This document shows, one piece after another, positions 44,349-52,241 of a stretch of DNA of 64,000 nucleotides; positions within the stretch are counted from its first letter, which is position 1; every line of letters starts with the position of its first letter. A program made the translations under genes and the position numbers. This stretch comes from Olivibacter jilunii (GTDB taxonomy: Bacteria > Bacteroidota > Bacteroidia > Sphingobacteriales > Sphingobacteriaceae), in contig NZ_LR027850.1 in the NCBI RefSeq assembly GCF_900607235.1, forward strand, positions 62,001 to 126,000. Direction: 5' to 3'. The notes below the pieces were generated by a model that was given only the letters and a program-made list of their open reading frames with translations, made no database searches and was not told the origin of the DNA.

Positions 44349-45812
44349 ATGAAACTAAAACCGTATATCAAAACATTGGCTATTGTATCCTTCTTAGGGA
44401 TGAGCGCCTGTACAAAGGACTTTGAAGAAATTAATACCGATCCTAATAAGTTGGAGGTGGTATCACCAGGTAGTATGCTTACCCCCGTTATCTACAACAT
44501 GAGCACTTATTTTACCGAGCAGAGCTACAACTTTGATTGGCAGATGATGCAGGTATGCATTCCCCATCCAAGCGTTTCTAATGGGATTCACCGTTATGAC
44601 TTGAATGAAAATTCAGGAAATGGAACTTGGAATACGTGTTATAAGTGGATGGCCAATATTAGGGAGATGGAAACTGCAGCCGACAATTACAATTTACCTG
44701 TCTACAGAGCTGTAGCGGCTACCTTAAAGGCCTATATAATGGGGATTCTCACCGACAGTTTCGGAGATGTCCCTTTTTCTGAGGCAATGAAGGCCGCTGA
44801 AGGTATCAGTCAACCACGCTTTGATACACAACAGGAAATTTATGAAAACCTTATTGCACAATTAGAAGAGGCGAACACCATTTATGCGACAGATGACTCC
44901 AAGATGTTTGGAGAGGATCTGCTTTATAGTAACGATAAGACGAAGTGGCAGCGCTTTAATAACTCCTTGTTGATGCGTTTATTGCTGCGCATGTCTAAAA
45001 GAACGGAAATGAATAGCTATGAACGGTTGCAAACAATAATCGATAATCCGGATCAATATCCGGTGTTCACAAGTAATGCTGAAGCTGCCTTTGTAACCAT
45101 TACAGGAAATTCCCCTTATGATTATGCCTGGGGCAGAAGGCAGGATTATGCCAATGCTAAGGCTATGGCATCCTTCTTTGTCGATTTACTAAATGCACAA
45201 GAAGATCCGAGGCGTAGCTTGTTTATGACAGGAGCGAGCCGTTTAGAAGGGGGTAAGCCTGTCGATATCGGTTATAAAGGCGTACCGGCGGCGCATTCAG
45301 GGGATGCCTCACAATTCAATTTCAATCCAAGTCAGCCGAATGCCGACCTCATGGTTTATACCACTTTGGGGACGGAGATTGTTGAAGTGATGATGAGTTA
45401 TGCCGAGGTGGAGCTTATTAAAGCGGAAGTAGCTTTGGAACGAGGAGATTTAAATGCGGCAAAAGCAGCTTACGAAAAAGGTGTTGCTGCAGGGATCACC
45501 CAGTGGAAAAATGGTGTTATGCCCCAAGGCTATCTAAACCATCCCGTGGTAGCATTCAATGGAACGATGAAGCAGTTGATGGAACAAAAGTATATTGCTC
45601 TATTTTATAATGATTATCAGCAGTGGTTTGAGTATAGGCGAACCGGTTACCCGGAACTTCCGAAAACAGAGTATATGCTACATGATGGTGTCATGCCAAC
45701 CCGTTTCATGTATCCAACAGAAATCCGCAGATCAAATCCAACGAATTACCAGGAAGCGGCTAATCGGATCGGTGGTGATGATATCATGACGAAAGTTTGG
45801 TGGGATAGATAA
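44349..45812 (+). CDS. SusD-like type 2 surface lipoprotein
   Basis: This 487-residue lipoprotein has lipobox GMSACTKDF followed by FEEINTDPNKLEVVSPG, the NTDPN beginning of the SusD-like type 2 group. Further signatures are ATLKAYIMGILTDSFGDVPF, MSYAEVELIKAEVALERG and QWFEYRRTGYPEL. Together with the SusD at 6796 it forms the type paired with STN-less SusC receptors in this window. No enzyme is linked; a terminator follows 18 bases after the stop. Confidence 0.93.
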   Translation: MKLKPYIKTLAIVSFLGMSACTKDFEEINTDPNKLEVVSPGSMLTPVIYNMSTYFTEQSYNFDWQMMQVCIPHPSVSNGIHRYDLNENSGNGTWNTCYKWMANIREMETAADNYNLPVYRAVAATLKAYIMGILTDSFGDVPFSEAMKAAEGISQPRFDTQQEIYENLIAQLEEANTIYATDDSKMFGEDLLYSNDKTKWQRFNNSLLMRLLLRMSKRTEMNSYERLQTIIDNPDQYPVFTSNAEAAFVTITGNSPYDYAWGRRQDYANAKAMASFFVDLLNAQEDPRRSLFMTGASRLEGGKPVDIGYKGVPAAHSGDASQFNFNPSQPNADLMVYTTLGTEIVEVMMSYAEVELIKAEVALERGDLNAAKAAYEKGVAAGITQWKNGVMPQGYLNHPVVAFNGTMKQLMEQKYIALFYNDYQQWFEYRRTGYPELPKTEYMLHDGVMPTRFMYPTEIRRSNPTNYQEAANRIGGDDIMTKVWWDR

Positions 45813-45830
45813 AAAATAACTGATCGTATC

Positions 45831-45881
45831 AAAACAAAGGCGAGGCCCTAATCACTACGTTAGCGCCTCGCCTTTGTTTTA
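45831..45881 (+). terminator. Rho-independent terminator after SusD
   Basis: AAAACAAAGGCGAGGC (45831-45846) pairs with GCCTCGCCTTTGTTTT (45865-45880), a perfect 16-bp stem with an 18-base loop. The A/T-rich base makes it usable in both directions, so it may also stop transcription of the small minus-strand gene next to it. Confidence 0.9.
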
Positions 45882-45889
45882 TAGCTCTT

Positions 45890-46063
45890 TTATTGTCTTT
45901 CCTGTGAACGCCGATTATCGACGGGTACTTTATAGTATACCTCGCCGTCATCGTTCAATGCATTCAGTGATTTCACGAGGCTATCGACTTCGGTAGCCAA
46001 TACGTTTTCCATCACCAGCGTCACGACCCCATGATGACGCATGAAAATGTTAAATAACATCAT
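45890..46063 (-). CDS. Small hypothetical protein, 57 residues
   Basis: An open frame from ATG 46063-46061 to TAA 45892-45890 encodes 57 residues with a protein-like composition: a hydrophobic start (MMLFNIFMRHHGVVTLVMEN), an acidic helix-like middle (ATEVDSLVKSLNALNDDGEV) and a basic C-terminus (RRSQERQ). A TACCTTTG promoter element on the same strand at 46183-46176 and the two-sided terminator just after the stop support expression. I recognise no family. The next ATG (second codon) is an equally good start. Confidence 0.5.
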   Translation of the reverse strand: MMLFNIFMRHHGVVTLVMENVLATEVDSLVKSLNALNDDGEVYYKVPVDNRRSQERQ

Positions 46064-46175
46064 GTTAACTTATTTATACACACAACGCACAGTGGGGATT
46101 CTTGTTACTTGGTAAGATTCTGTATCACAAAGCTTTTATGTCATTGAAAGAACCCCTCCCTATAGGTTTTAGAAT

Positions 46176-46183
46176 CAAAGGTA
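46176..46183 (-). promoter_or_regulatory. Possible -7 element for the small gene
   Basis: TACCTTTG on the minus strand fits TAnnTTTG; no clear -33 TTG at standard distance was found. A palindrome ATTTCGAAAT lies just upstream at 46191-46200. Confidence 0.35.
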
Positions 46184-46261
46184 GCGGATAATTTCGAAAT
46201 ACGAAATACCTACAAATTAGGAAATAGAAAGTTGTGCCGATTATGGTCGGCAATATGAAGG

Positions 46262-46332
46262 TTAGTGAATTTTCAAAGCGATGATCATAGGGCCATGATC
46301 ACCGCCGTTGTTCAGGTATTCTTGGTTAAATA
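46262..46332 (-). pseudogene. Possible C-terminal gene fragment
   Basis: A short minus-strand frame without start codon, beginning inside the end of the CpsB-like gene, reads LFNQEYLNNGGDHGPMIIAL and ends KIH-stop. The GGDHGPMIIALKI composition looks like the C-terminal strand of an enzyme rather than random sequence. No upstream continuation exists (a TAA precedes it). It may be debris of a lost gene; chance is not excluded. Confidence 0.25.
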
Positions 46333-47003
46333 ATTTCTTTGTTTTTTATGCAAGCTGACTGCAACTGTTTCATTAATTTCTTTGAATGAAAAAGCTCGTT
46401 GATCATTTGTTGATCATCGGTATTCCGTGCACCTGATCCTACAAAACTTACACGTTCTTCTTTAAATAATTTCTGTGCTACACGCTTTGCGTCGACCCCA
46501 TTAGATCCAGCTAAGGAAAGTAAATCACTTTCATACAGGCATCCTTGCAAGTGAAGGCGTGTTATATTCCGATAGTTATCTTGCAAGCAGGCGTATTGCT
46601 CTGTCTTAGCCAGTACCGGTTGCAGGCCTTTACCGGTGAGATAAGCGACAACATCTTCCAGATCGCGGCTTAAAATATCTGCCGGTGCCTCTAGCAGTAC
46701 ATAATTTTTTCCAAAAGTCTCTAATTTTTCTTGTTGAAGAAGGGCTCCGTCCGTATCCAAACGATAAAGCCTAATTGAATGTATTGGCAAGGCGCTGTTA
46801 AACGTTTTAGCATCTATAGCATCCTGACTCACAGCTCCGAAGATGCAAGCATAGCCAGCGTTTTTCAGTTCTTCGGTTACATCAGTGCTATTGAAATAGC
46901 CGAAACTTGGTTTCAGTAAATCAATATGTATATCGGCAGCGAGTATGCTTCCAACCCTATTGCCTGTATACGTTGCTGATTGAGTTGGTAAAATTGAAAA
47001 CAT
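46326..47003 (-). CDS. CpsB/YwqE-like PHP-family phosphatase homologue, active site degenerate
   Basis: From the internal start MFSILPTQS (47003) the product is 225 residues; an upstream in-frame ATG at 47075 adds 24 residues of doubtful origin. The pattern follows the CpsB/CapC tyrosine-phosphatase family: an N-terminal ADIHIDLL where the family has DxHSHLLPGIDDG, then NYVLLEAPADI, LTGKGLQPVLAKTEQY, LLSLAGSNGVDAKRVAQKLF and VSFVGSGARN. The metal-binding histidine and aspartate of the usual HPERY and GTDxHN motifs are replaced (KTEQY, GSGARN), and the first HxH pair is broken. It is therefore probably inactive, perhaps a regulatory pseudo-enzyme of exopolysaccharide synthesis. It lies 2 kb from the initiating sugar transferase. 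Confidence 0.65.
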   Translation of the reverse strand: MFSILPTQSATYTGNRVGSILAADIHIDLLKPSFGYFNSTDVTEELKNAGYACIFGAVSQDAIDAKTFNSALPIHSIRLYRLDTDGALLQQEKLETFGKNYVLLEAPADILSRDLEDVVAYLTGKGLQPVLAKTEQYACLQDNYRNITRLHLQGCLYESDLLSLAGSNGVDAKRVAQKLFKEERVSFVGSGARNTDDQQMINELFHSKKLMKQLQSACIKNKEII

Positions 47004-47152
47004 CCTTATATAATTTATACAATACTTGTGATATAATGTATAAATATAATCGTATTTGCTCAACTCGTTTCGCAAGTGTTTTCGTTTTGTGTCTAAATGA
47101 CGTATTTCTGTGTGTAAACTGATGGATATTTGTTCAGTTTGTTAGGAATATG

Positions 47153-47848
47153 CTAAACAATCAATAAATTTGATTTGATATCCGCAAAGTAAGTCCGACC
47201 TATCGGTATACCGGTGCCATCTTTCAGCTTTAGTTCCAATTGGTTAAAAGAATGAATATGAGAACGATTGACGAGGTACGACTTATGTACGCGTAAAAAA
47301 GGGTGTCCTGCCGGTAATTTAGCTTCGAATTCCTTTAAATTTTTTCGAAGGGCTACTCGTCTGGTGCCAATCTGCAATTCCACATAATTACCATTTGCCT
47401 TGATAAAAACTAAGTCCTTTAACGATACGTGATGTTTATTTCGACCCATAGGTAGAAACAAGCTTGGTTCGTCTGTTTTTTGAAAATGACTCATGGCAAT
47501 CTCGATGGCAGCATATAAGTCAATCTTGGTAAAAGGTTTGATAAGGTAACCGTAAGGCCGTGTATCTTTTGCGTTTTCGATCGTGGCGGGTTCCGCGTGT
47601 GAGGTCGTAAAAATGAACGGTATACCCTTAATGCGTAACACGCGAGCCACATCAATACCGCTTCGTGCACTGCGTATGCCAATGTCTAAAAGCACGAGAT
47701 CCGGCGTTTTTTCTTTTACGAAGCTTAATGCTTCCTCGTAATCAGCCGCTATACCACATACGGTGTAACCAACTTCTTCGAGCATTTCCTGCATGTCCAA
47801 TGCAATGATCATCTCGTCTTCAACTATAAGAATTCGTAAATTTTGCAT
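47153..47848 (-). CDS. LytTR-type response regulator
   Basis: This 231-residue cytoplasmic protein has a receiver domain (about 4-120; acidic pocket VEDE, phosphoacceptor Asp55 in LVLLDIGIR, conserved lysine in YLIKPF). A LytTR DNA-binding domain lies at about 138-230 (VFIKANGNYVELQIGTRRVA, FLRVHKSYLVNRSHIHSFNQ). Its ATG follows the kinase stop with no spacing (TAGATG), so the two are translationally coupled. It would bind direct repeats near target promoters; exopolysaccharide genes on the opposite strand are candidate targets. Confidence 0.94.
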   Translation of the reverse strand: MQNLRILIVEDEMIIALDMQEMLEEVGYTVCGIAADYEEALSFVKEKTPDLVLLDIGIRSARSGIDVARVLRIKGIPFIFTTSHAEPATIENAKDTRPYGYLIKPFTKIDLYAAIEIAMSHFQKTDEPSLFLPMGRNKHHVSLKDLVFIKANGNYVELQIGTRRVALRKNLKEFEAKLPAGHPFLRVHKSYLVNRSHIHSFNQLELKLKDGTGIPIGRTYFADIKSNLLIV

Positions 47849-48712
47849 CTATGTACTTCTGAAATTAATTTTAAAAATGGAGGCTTCGTTAAATTCGTAA
47901 TGGATCGTTCCCTGTAGTTGTTTTGTAAGGTTGGTTAGCAGGCGTAGGCCCATGGTACCTGTTTGTTCCCAATTGATGCCCGAAGAAATGCCCGGGCCGT
48001 TGTCACTGTAATACAAACGATAGTACCCTGCTTCTGTGGGCGTAACCTGGATGGTTACTTGTAGGTGTTCATCTTCTTGTCTCGCATATTTAATTGAATT
48101 GGTAATCAGTTCGGTAATCAGTAAACCATACGGTATGATAACATCAGTTTTTACTTTAGCCGCACAGATATTGATTTTTTTTTGTATTTGTTCTTGTCCG
48201 CTATAACTCTTTACGATGTAATGGACTAAATCTTTCGTATAATTTGCTAAATCAATGGTGTCATGCAAATTGTCAGTGTATAGCTTTTGGTGCACTAAAA
48301 GCATCGATTGAAGTCGCACGGCGCTATCGTGAAGGGCTTTTTTTACTTCGGGGTGCTTACTTGTACGTATGTGCATGTTCAATAAAGAGGACGCAAACTG
48401 TAGATTATTCTTGACGCGATGATGTGTCTCGTTTATGAACAGCTCGTGCGATTCTGTTTTGTTGCGCAAAGCCTGATAACGTTCGTCCAACTCAGCATAT
48501 TCTCGCTTTAGCCTGTGAATACGTTGTCTATTTTTGTGCCGGCTAATAAAAAAGATACTCACAACGGTGAGAACAATGCCAAGGATACCGAAAAAGCCGG
48601 CGTCCAAAAGTGCAAACATACCCTTCATTCGCATGGGAATAGGCTTTTTAGGAATATCACTGATTAAAAATGGTATCACAATATCTCTTTCTTTTAGACG
48701 TGAAAAAAGCAA
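47849..48712 (-). CDS. Sensor histidine kinase of the HisKA_2 type
   Basis: This 287-residue protein has one membrane segment at about 36-57 (LLDAGFFGILGIVLTVVSIF), a short coiled-coil-like linker and the HisKA_2 phospho-acceptor block NETHHRVKNNLQFASSLLN (His97/His98). The ATPase domain shows VIPYGLLITELITNSIKYA (N-box) and YYSDNGPGIS and TMGLRLLTNL (G-boxes). There is no extracytoplasmic sensor domain, so it probably senses the membrane or a cytoplasmic partner. The start could also be an internal methionine at residue 27 or 29. The partner regulator is encoded immediately downstream. Confidence 0.92.
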   Translation of the reverse strand: MLFSRLKERDIVIPFLISDIPKKPIPMRMKGMFALLDAGFFGILGIVLTVVSIFFISRHKNRQRIHRLKREYAELDERYQALRNKTESHELFINETHHRVKNNLQFASSLLNMHIRTSKHPEVKKALHDSAVRLQSMLLVHQKLYTDNLHDTIDLANYTKDLVHYIVKSYSGQEQIQKKINICAAKVKTDVIIPYGLLITELITNSIKYARQEDEHLQVTIQVTPTEAGYYRLYYSDNGPGISSGINWEQTGTMGLRLLTNLTKQLQGTIHYEFNEASIFKINFRST

Positions 48713-49066
48713 AATTCTCTTAGTGGTAAAGAACGTATTGCCTGTTTGCTGAGTATCTTATTTGCAAATTCGCTATTAAATATTAAAAATCATGCCAATA
48801 TTTTTAATTTTCCACTCGATTTCTTTTTAAAAAATGTAAAAATGTCTTGTTGCGTTTAAAATCGCTTTTTCTTGCTGATATTAAATTTATATTAATTGTG
48901 TTAACTCTATGTTTTTGTGCATTTAAGTTGGTTTTTTTCACGATTTTATGAAAAATATGTATGCAATATGGCCTTTTCTTGAATTTTATTTACCGGTATG
49001 ATGTTTGTTGAGCGCATTTCACAGGAATAAACATTTTTGTTAAATTTTTCTCGTAATTTCCCTTTT
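48713..49066. other. Divergent AT-rich region before the exopolysaccharide genes
   Basis: This 354-base spacer lies between the histidine kinase gene and the initiating sugar transferase gene, which point away from each other, so it must hold both promoters. It is very AT-rich with many T-runs. Several TTTG strings occur, but none has both boxes at standard spacing. No coding sequence or repeat array is seen. Confidence 0.4.
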
Positions 49067-50482
49067 ATGGATTTAAGCAGCCGTTACCTCTTTCATTTTA
49101 CACACGTAGTTACCGATTTTTTCTTTATTATCCTTTCCTTTTTACTTGCTGTTCGATTTAGTAACTACGAGTATTTTTATCAGCTGAGCCTTTATGATGC
49201 GGGATTTCTACTTTTTTTGCTTTGTGGGTGGTACTTTACCGCTCGTTCCAATCGATTATATGAAGATAAGATCCAGGAAAACCAGATGCGTGAGCTGTTT
49301 AAAACAGCTAATACGATTTTATGGCAGGTGATGTTGGTGGTTTTGTTCATTTTTGCTGTAAAGGAAAATGACTATTCGCGAACTTTTGTTGTGATCTATG
49401 GCTGTCTGGTTGCTTTCTTCATACCTTTCAGTAAGATTCTGCTTAAGAAGATCTATTTGATGGTATTTCGCCATGGCTACTTACGCCGTCGTGCACTCGT
49501 GATCGGAGGAGGAGAGCATGGTCAGCAATTTTGCAGGTATATCAAAGAAAATAAGTATTACGGCTATGAAGTGGTGCGCCATATTCAGGGCGCCTTGACT
49601 TTTTCCCAGCCAGCCCAAAGCTTTGGAGAGCGTATGTTGATGGTGGGAGGGCAACCCTTAGGGGATATCAATGACATTGATGAGGTGTTTATTGCAGATG
49701 GTCCGGAAACCTCTTATAATACGAAAGAAATCGCTTCTGCCTTAAGTGCCCACGCGGTAAGACTTCGCATTATTCCGGATGTCTTTCAAATGAGTAACTC
49801 GGGGATGTATACTTTTAGCATGATTGGCGGTTTTCCGTTGTTAAGCGTACGGAATGAGCCATTGGAAGATATTTATAATCGGGCGGCAAAAAGAGCCTTT
49901 GATATTTTCTTTAGTTTGTTTGTGCTCGTCTTTGTATGCTCCTGGCTGTTTCCTCTTATCGCCATTCTCATTAAATTGGGATCGGAAGGCCCCGTGTTTT
50001 ACAAACAAGAACGCTGGGGTAAACGCAACCGACCTTTTCTCTGTTATAAATTCAGATCAATGTATGTGAAGGCGCCTGATACCAATCAGGCCGGTAAATT
50101 TCAACAGGCGCAAAAGAACGATCCCCGGATTACGCCGATCGGGCGTTTCCTTCGTAAAACGAGCTTAGATGAATTTCCACAATTCCTAAATGTACTTTGG
50201 GGCGAAATGTCGGTGGTAGGACCTCGCCCGCACGCTTCGCTGATGAATGTCGAATCTACCTATATTGTAAAAAACTACCTGGTAAGGCATCAGGCCAAAC
50301 CCGGTATTACGGGATGGGCTCAAGTGAACGGACTACGCGGAGAATCCGGAAATCCGAATCTATTAAAAGCGCGGATTGAACATGATATCTGGTATATCGA
50401 ACACTGGACTTTTTTGCTTGATTTGAAAATTATTTTCTTAACCTTCTGGCGAATGATTATCGGCGATAAGCAAGCTTATTGA
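49067..50482 (+). CDS. Undecaprenyl-phosphate glucose phosphotransferase (WcaJ-like)
   Basis: From ATG 49067 the product is 471 residues; the in-frame TTG at 49037 is less likely. Four N-terminal membrane segments and a nucleotide-binding-like CoA_binding_3 domain ([20 protein letters not shown]) precede a fifth membrane helix. The C-terminal bacterial sugar transferase domain ([76 protein letters not shown]) follows. It would start repeat-unit assembly by transferring sugar-1-phosphate to undecaprenyl phosphate at the inner membrane. A 210-bp repeat array separates it from the rest of the cluster. Confidence 0.94.
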   Translation: MDLSSRYLFHFTHVVTDFFFIILSFLLAVRFSNYEYFYQLSLYDAGFLLFLLCGWYFTARSNRLYEDKIQENQMRELFKTANTILWQVMLVVLFIFAVKENDYSRTFVVIYGCLVAFFIPFSKILLKKIYLMVFRHGYLRRRALVIGGGEHGQQFCRYIKENKYYGYEVVRHIQGALTFSQPAQSFGERMLMVGGQPLGDINDIDEVFIADGPETSYNTKEIASALSAHAVRLRIIPDVFQMSNSGMYTFSMIGGFPLLSVRNEPLEDIYNRAAKRAFDIFFSLFVLVFVCSWLFPLIAILIKLGSEGPVFYKQERWGKRNRPFLCYKFRSMYVKAPDTNQAGKFQQAQKNDPRITPIGRFLRKTSLDEFPQFLNVLWGEMSVVGPRPHASLMNVESTYIVKNYLVRHQAKPGITGWAQVNGLRGESGNPNLLKARIEHDIWYIEHWTFLLDLKIIFLTFWRMIIGDKQAY

Positions 50483-50487
50483 TTATT

Positions 50488-51330
50488 GAACAAGGGAGCT
50501 TGTTAGTAGGCGATAGGCTTTAAGCAATAAGCTATAGGCGATGAGTGGTGAGTGATGAGTGATGAGTGATGAGTAATAAGCTATAAGGCTTGTACTGCTG
50601 TTATTCATCACTTACAACGCGCAATTACACTAACTACTGAACGACTTAACTATTTAACGACTCAACTACTGAACGACTCAACTACTCCCTAACTAGTGAA
50701 CAAGGGAGCTTGTTAGTAGGCGATAGGCTGTAAGCAATAAGCTATAGGCGATGAGTGGCGAGTGATGAGTGATGAATGATGAGTAATAAGCTATAAGGCT
50801 TGTACTGCTGCTATTCATCACTTACAACGCGCAATTACACTAACTACTGAACGACTTAACTATTTAACGACTCAACTACTGAACGATTCAACTACTCCCT
50901 AATTAGTGAACAAGGGAGCTTGTTAGTAGACGATAAGCTTTAAGCAATAAGCTGTAGGCGATGAGTGGCGAGTGATGAGTGATGAATGATGAGTAATAAG
51001 CTATAAGGCTTGTACTGCTGCTATTCATCACTTACAACGCGCAATTACACTAACTACTGAACGACTTAACTATTTAACGACTCAACTACTGAACGACTCA
51101 ACTACTCCCTAACTAGTGAACAAGGGAGCTTGTTAGTAGGCGATAGGCTGTAAGCAATAAGCTATAGGCGATGAGTGGCGAGTGATGAGTTATGAATGAT
51201 GAGTAATAAGCTATAAGGCTTGTACTGCTGCTGCTATTCATCACTTACAAGTAGCAATTACACTAACTACTGAACGACTTAACTATTTAACGACTCAACT
51301 ACTGAACGACTCAACTACCCCCTATTACGT
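50488..51330. repeat. Word-repeat array 3: four tandem copies of a 210-bp unit
   Basis: Copies begin at 50488, 50698, 50908 and 51118 with GAACAAGGGAGCTTGTTAG (itself a small hairpin) and differ at only a few bases; the fourth has a three-base insertion. Each unit contains a run of 11 heptamers (first copy 50510-50586: GCGATAG, GCTTTAA, then GCAATAA, GCTATAG, and several GTGATGA). A further inverted repeat is formed by GTGATGAAT and ATTCATCAC. Seven octamers of the AACNAYTN type follow (first copy 50632-50687). Heptamer-like words continue to about 51352 (ACTTAAA, ACTTACA). No coding frame is visible. The array starts five bases after the transferase stop codon. Confidence 0.93.
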
Positions 51331-51596
51331 AAAACATAGGACTTAAAACTTACAACTCACAAACCGTGATTCCTCATACTCATAATTGAACCATTGGTAC
51401 ACATTTGTATGATTATATTTCGTTGATTGTGTTGCTTTTATCCATATTTGCCTTTGGAAAATAAAGATTTTTTATTTTAGGATCAAGGTATTCGCCAATT
51501 ACACCTGATATCATCTGTACGTTAAAAAATGTTAAAACTCATTGTTTTATACAAAAATATCTAGTGTTAGGTATATATATGAAAAAGATTATTATG

Positions 51597-51604
51597 TACA
51601 TTTG
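51597..51604 (+). promoter_or_regulatory. Possible -7 promoter element
   Basis: TACATTTG fits TAnnTTTG and lies 45 bases upstream of the small ORF at 51649. A -33 TTG at standard spacing is not obvious. The stretch 51353-51596 is AT-rich with no other recognisable content. Confidence 0.4.
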
Positions 51605-51648
51605 TGCCGTAAAAAACAACTGTAAGTACCTAATTGTAAAATTGTTAA

Positions 51649-51840
51649 ATGAATAGTAAAAGTAATGCACCGGCCTTATTGAGGCAAGGACCGAGGCTTC
51701 CGTTGAGCGAGAGAGGGCGCTCTGGAAGCAATAGTAAGAAACGAGAAATATTTATTGAAGTGTCGCGGCAATCTCCTTTCATGCCTGTATATGATGATTT
51801 TGAAATCAACGATGGTTATCTGACTTTATTTGCGAAATAA
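51649..51840 (+). CDS. Small hypothetical protein, possible leader ORF
   Basis: This open frame of 63 residues has a basic, serine-rich first half (RQGPRLPLSERGRSGSNSKK) and an ordinary protein-like second half (FEINDGYLTLFAK). It lies behind a promoter-like element and in front of two hairpins, one a clear terminator at 51916-51962, in the leader region of the exopolysaccharide operon. I recognise no family. It could be a small standalone protein or a leader peptide tied to attenuation of the operon. Evidence for translation is only the intact frame and composition. Confidence 0.4.
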   Translation: MNSKSNAPALLRQGPRLPLSERGRSGSNSKKREIFIEVSRQSPFMPVYDDFEINDGYLTLFAK

Positions 51841-51882
51841 TTATAGATTAGATTTTTACTTATACCAATCTTTGGACGCGAC

Positions 51883-51899
51883 TGGGTCTACTAGACCCA
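51883..51899. promoter_or_regulatory. Inverted repeat after the small ORF
   Basis: TGGGTCTA and TAGACCCA flank a single C, giving a perfect inverted repeat; as RNA the loop would be tight, so it may instead be a protein-binding site. Confidence 0.4.
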
Positions 51900-51915
51900 T
51901 AGACATAAATTTGAG

Positions 51916-51962
51916 GCTTGTTTCCAATTTAGTTATCAAAAATTGGAAGCAGGCTTTTTATT
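51916..51962 (+). terminator. Terminator-like hairpin upstream of the exopolysaccharide operon
   Basis: GCTTGTTTCCAATTT (51916-51930) pairs with AAATTGGAAGCAGGC (51940-51954), with two G-U pairs in RNA, followed by a T-rich tract. It would end a transcript covering the small ORF, or act as an attenuator for the genes from 52242 on. Confidence 0.7.
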
Positions 51963-52010
51963 TTTAGCGTGTTCAGGCTATAAACCTTCCCCTTTTCTTC
52001 TGTACATATT

Positions 52011-52026
52011 TACACAATATTGTGTA
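52011..52026. promoter_or_regulatory. 16-bp perfect palindrome, candidate operator
   Basis: TACACAATATTGTGTA is a perfect palindrome 215 bases upstream of the operon's first start codon; a second palindrome, TGCTCATTTGAGCA, lies at 52179-52192. TTG (52165-52167) and TTTG (52185-52188) near it could form a promoter, though the TA of the -7 box is missing. Confidence 0.45.
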
Positions 52027-52241
52027 GTTCGTACACAAGTGCCTTATGGCTTTTTGTTTACTGTCATTTTGCGTAGTATTTTCGAAATAAATCAATCAGT
52101 TGATCATTTGCTTAACTTTTATTTAACAAACGATCTTGTTTTTTGATAAATATTCATTTATAGCTTGTGCTTAATCTGTGCTCATTTGAGCAAGTTGGCG
52201 CATATTAAGGACAGAATTGAAAAATATAGCCCGTTTCTATC

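Noticed and set aside
50488-51330. Repeat array considered as a CRISPR array
   Set aside because: Repeats are 210 bp, directly abutting, with no unique spacers and no cas genes nearby.
51943-52146. Plus-strand frame of 67 codons between the terminator and the cupin gene
   Set aside because: It starts inside the terminator stem, crosses the 16-bp palindrome and has no protein-like features.
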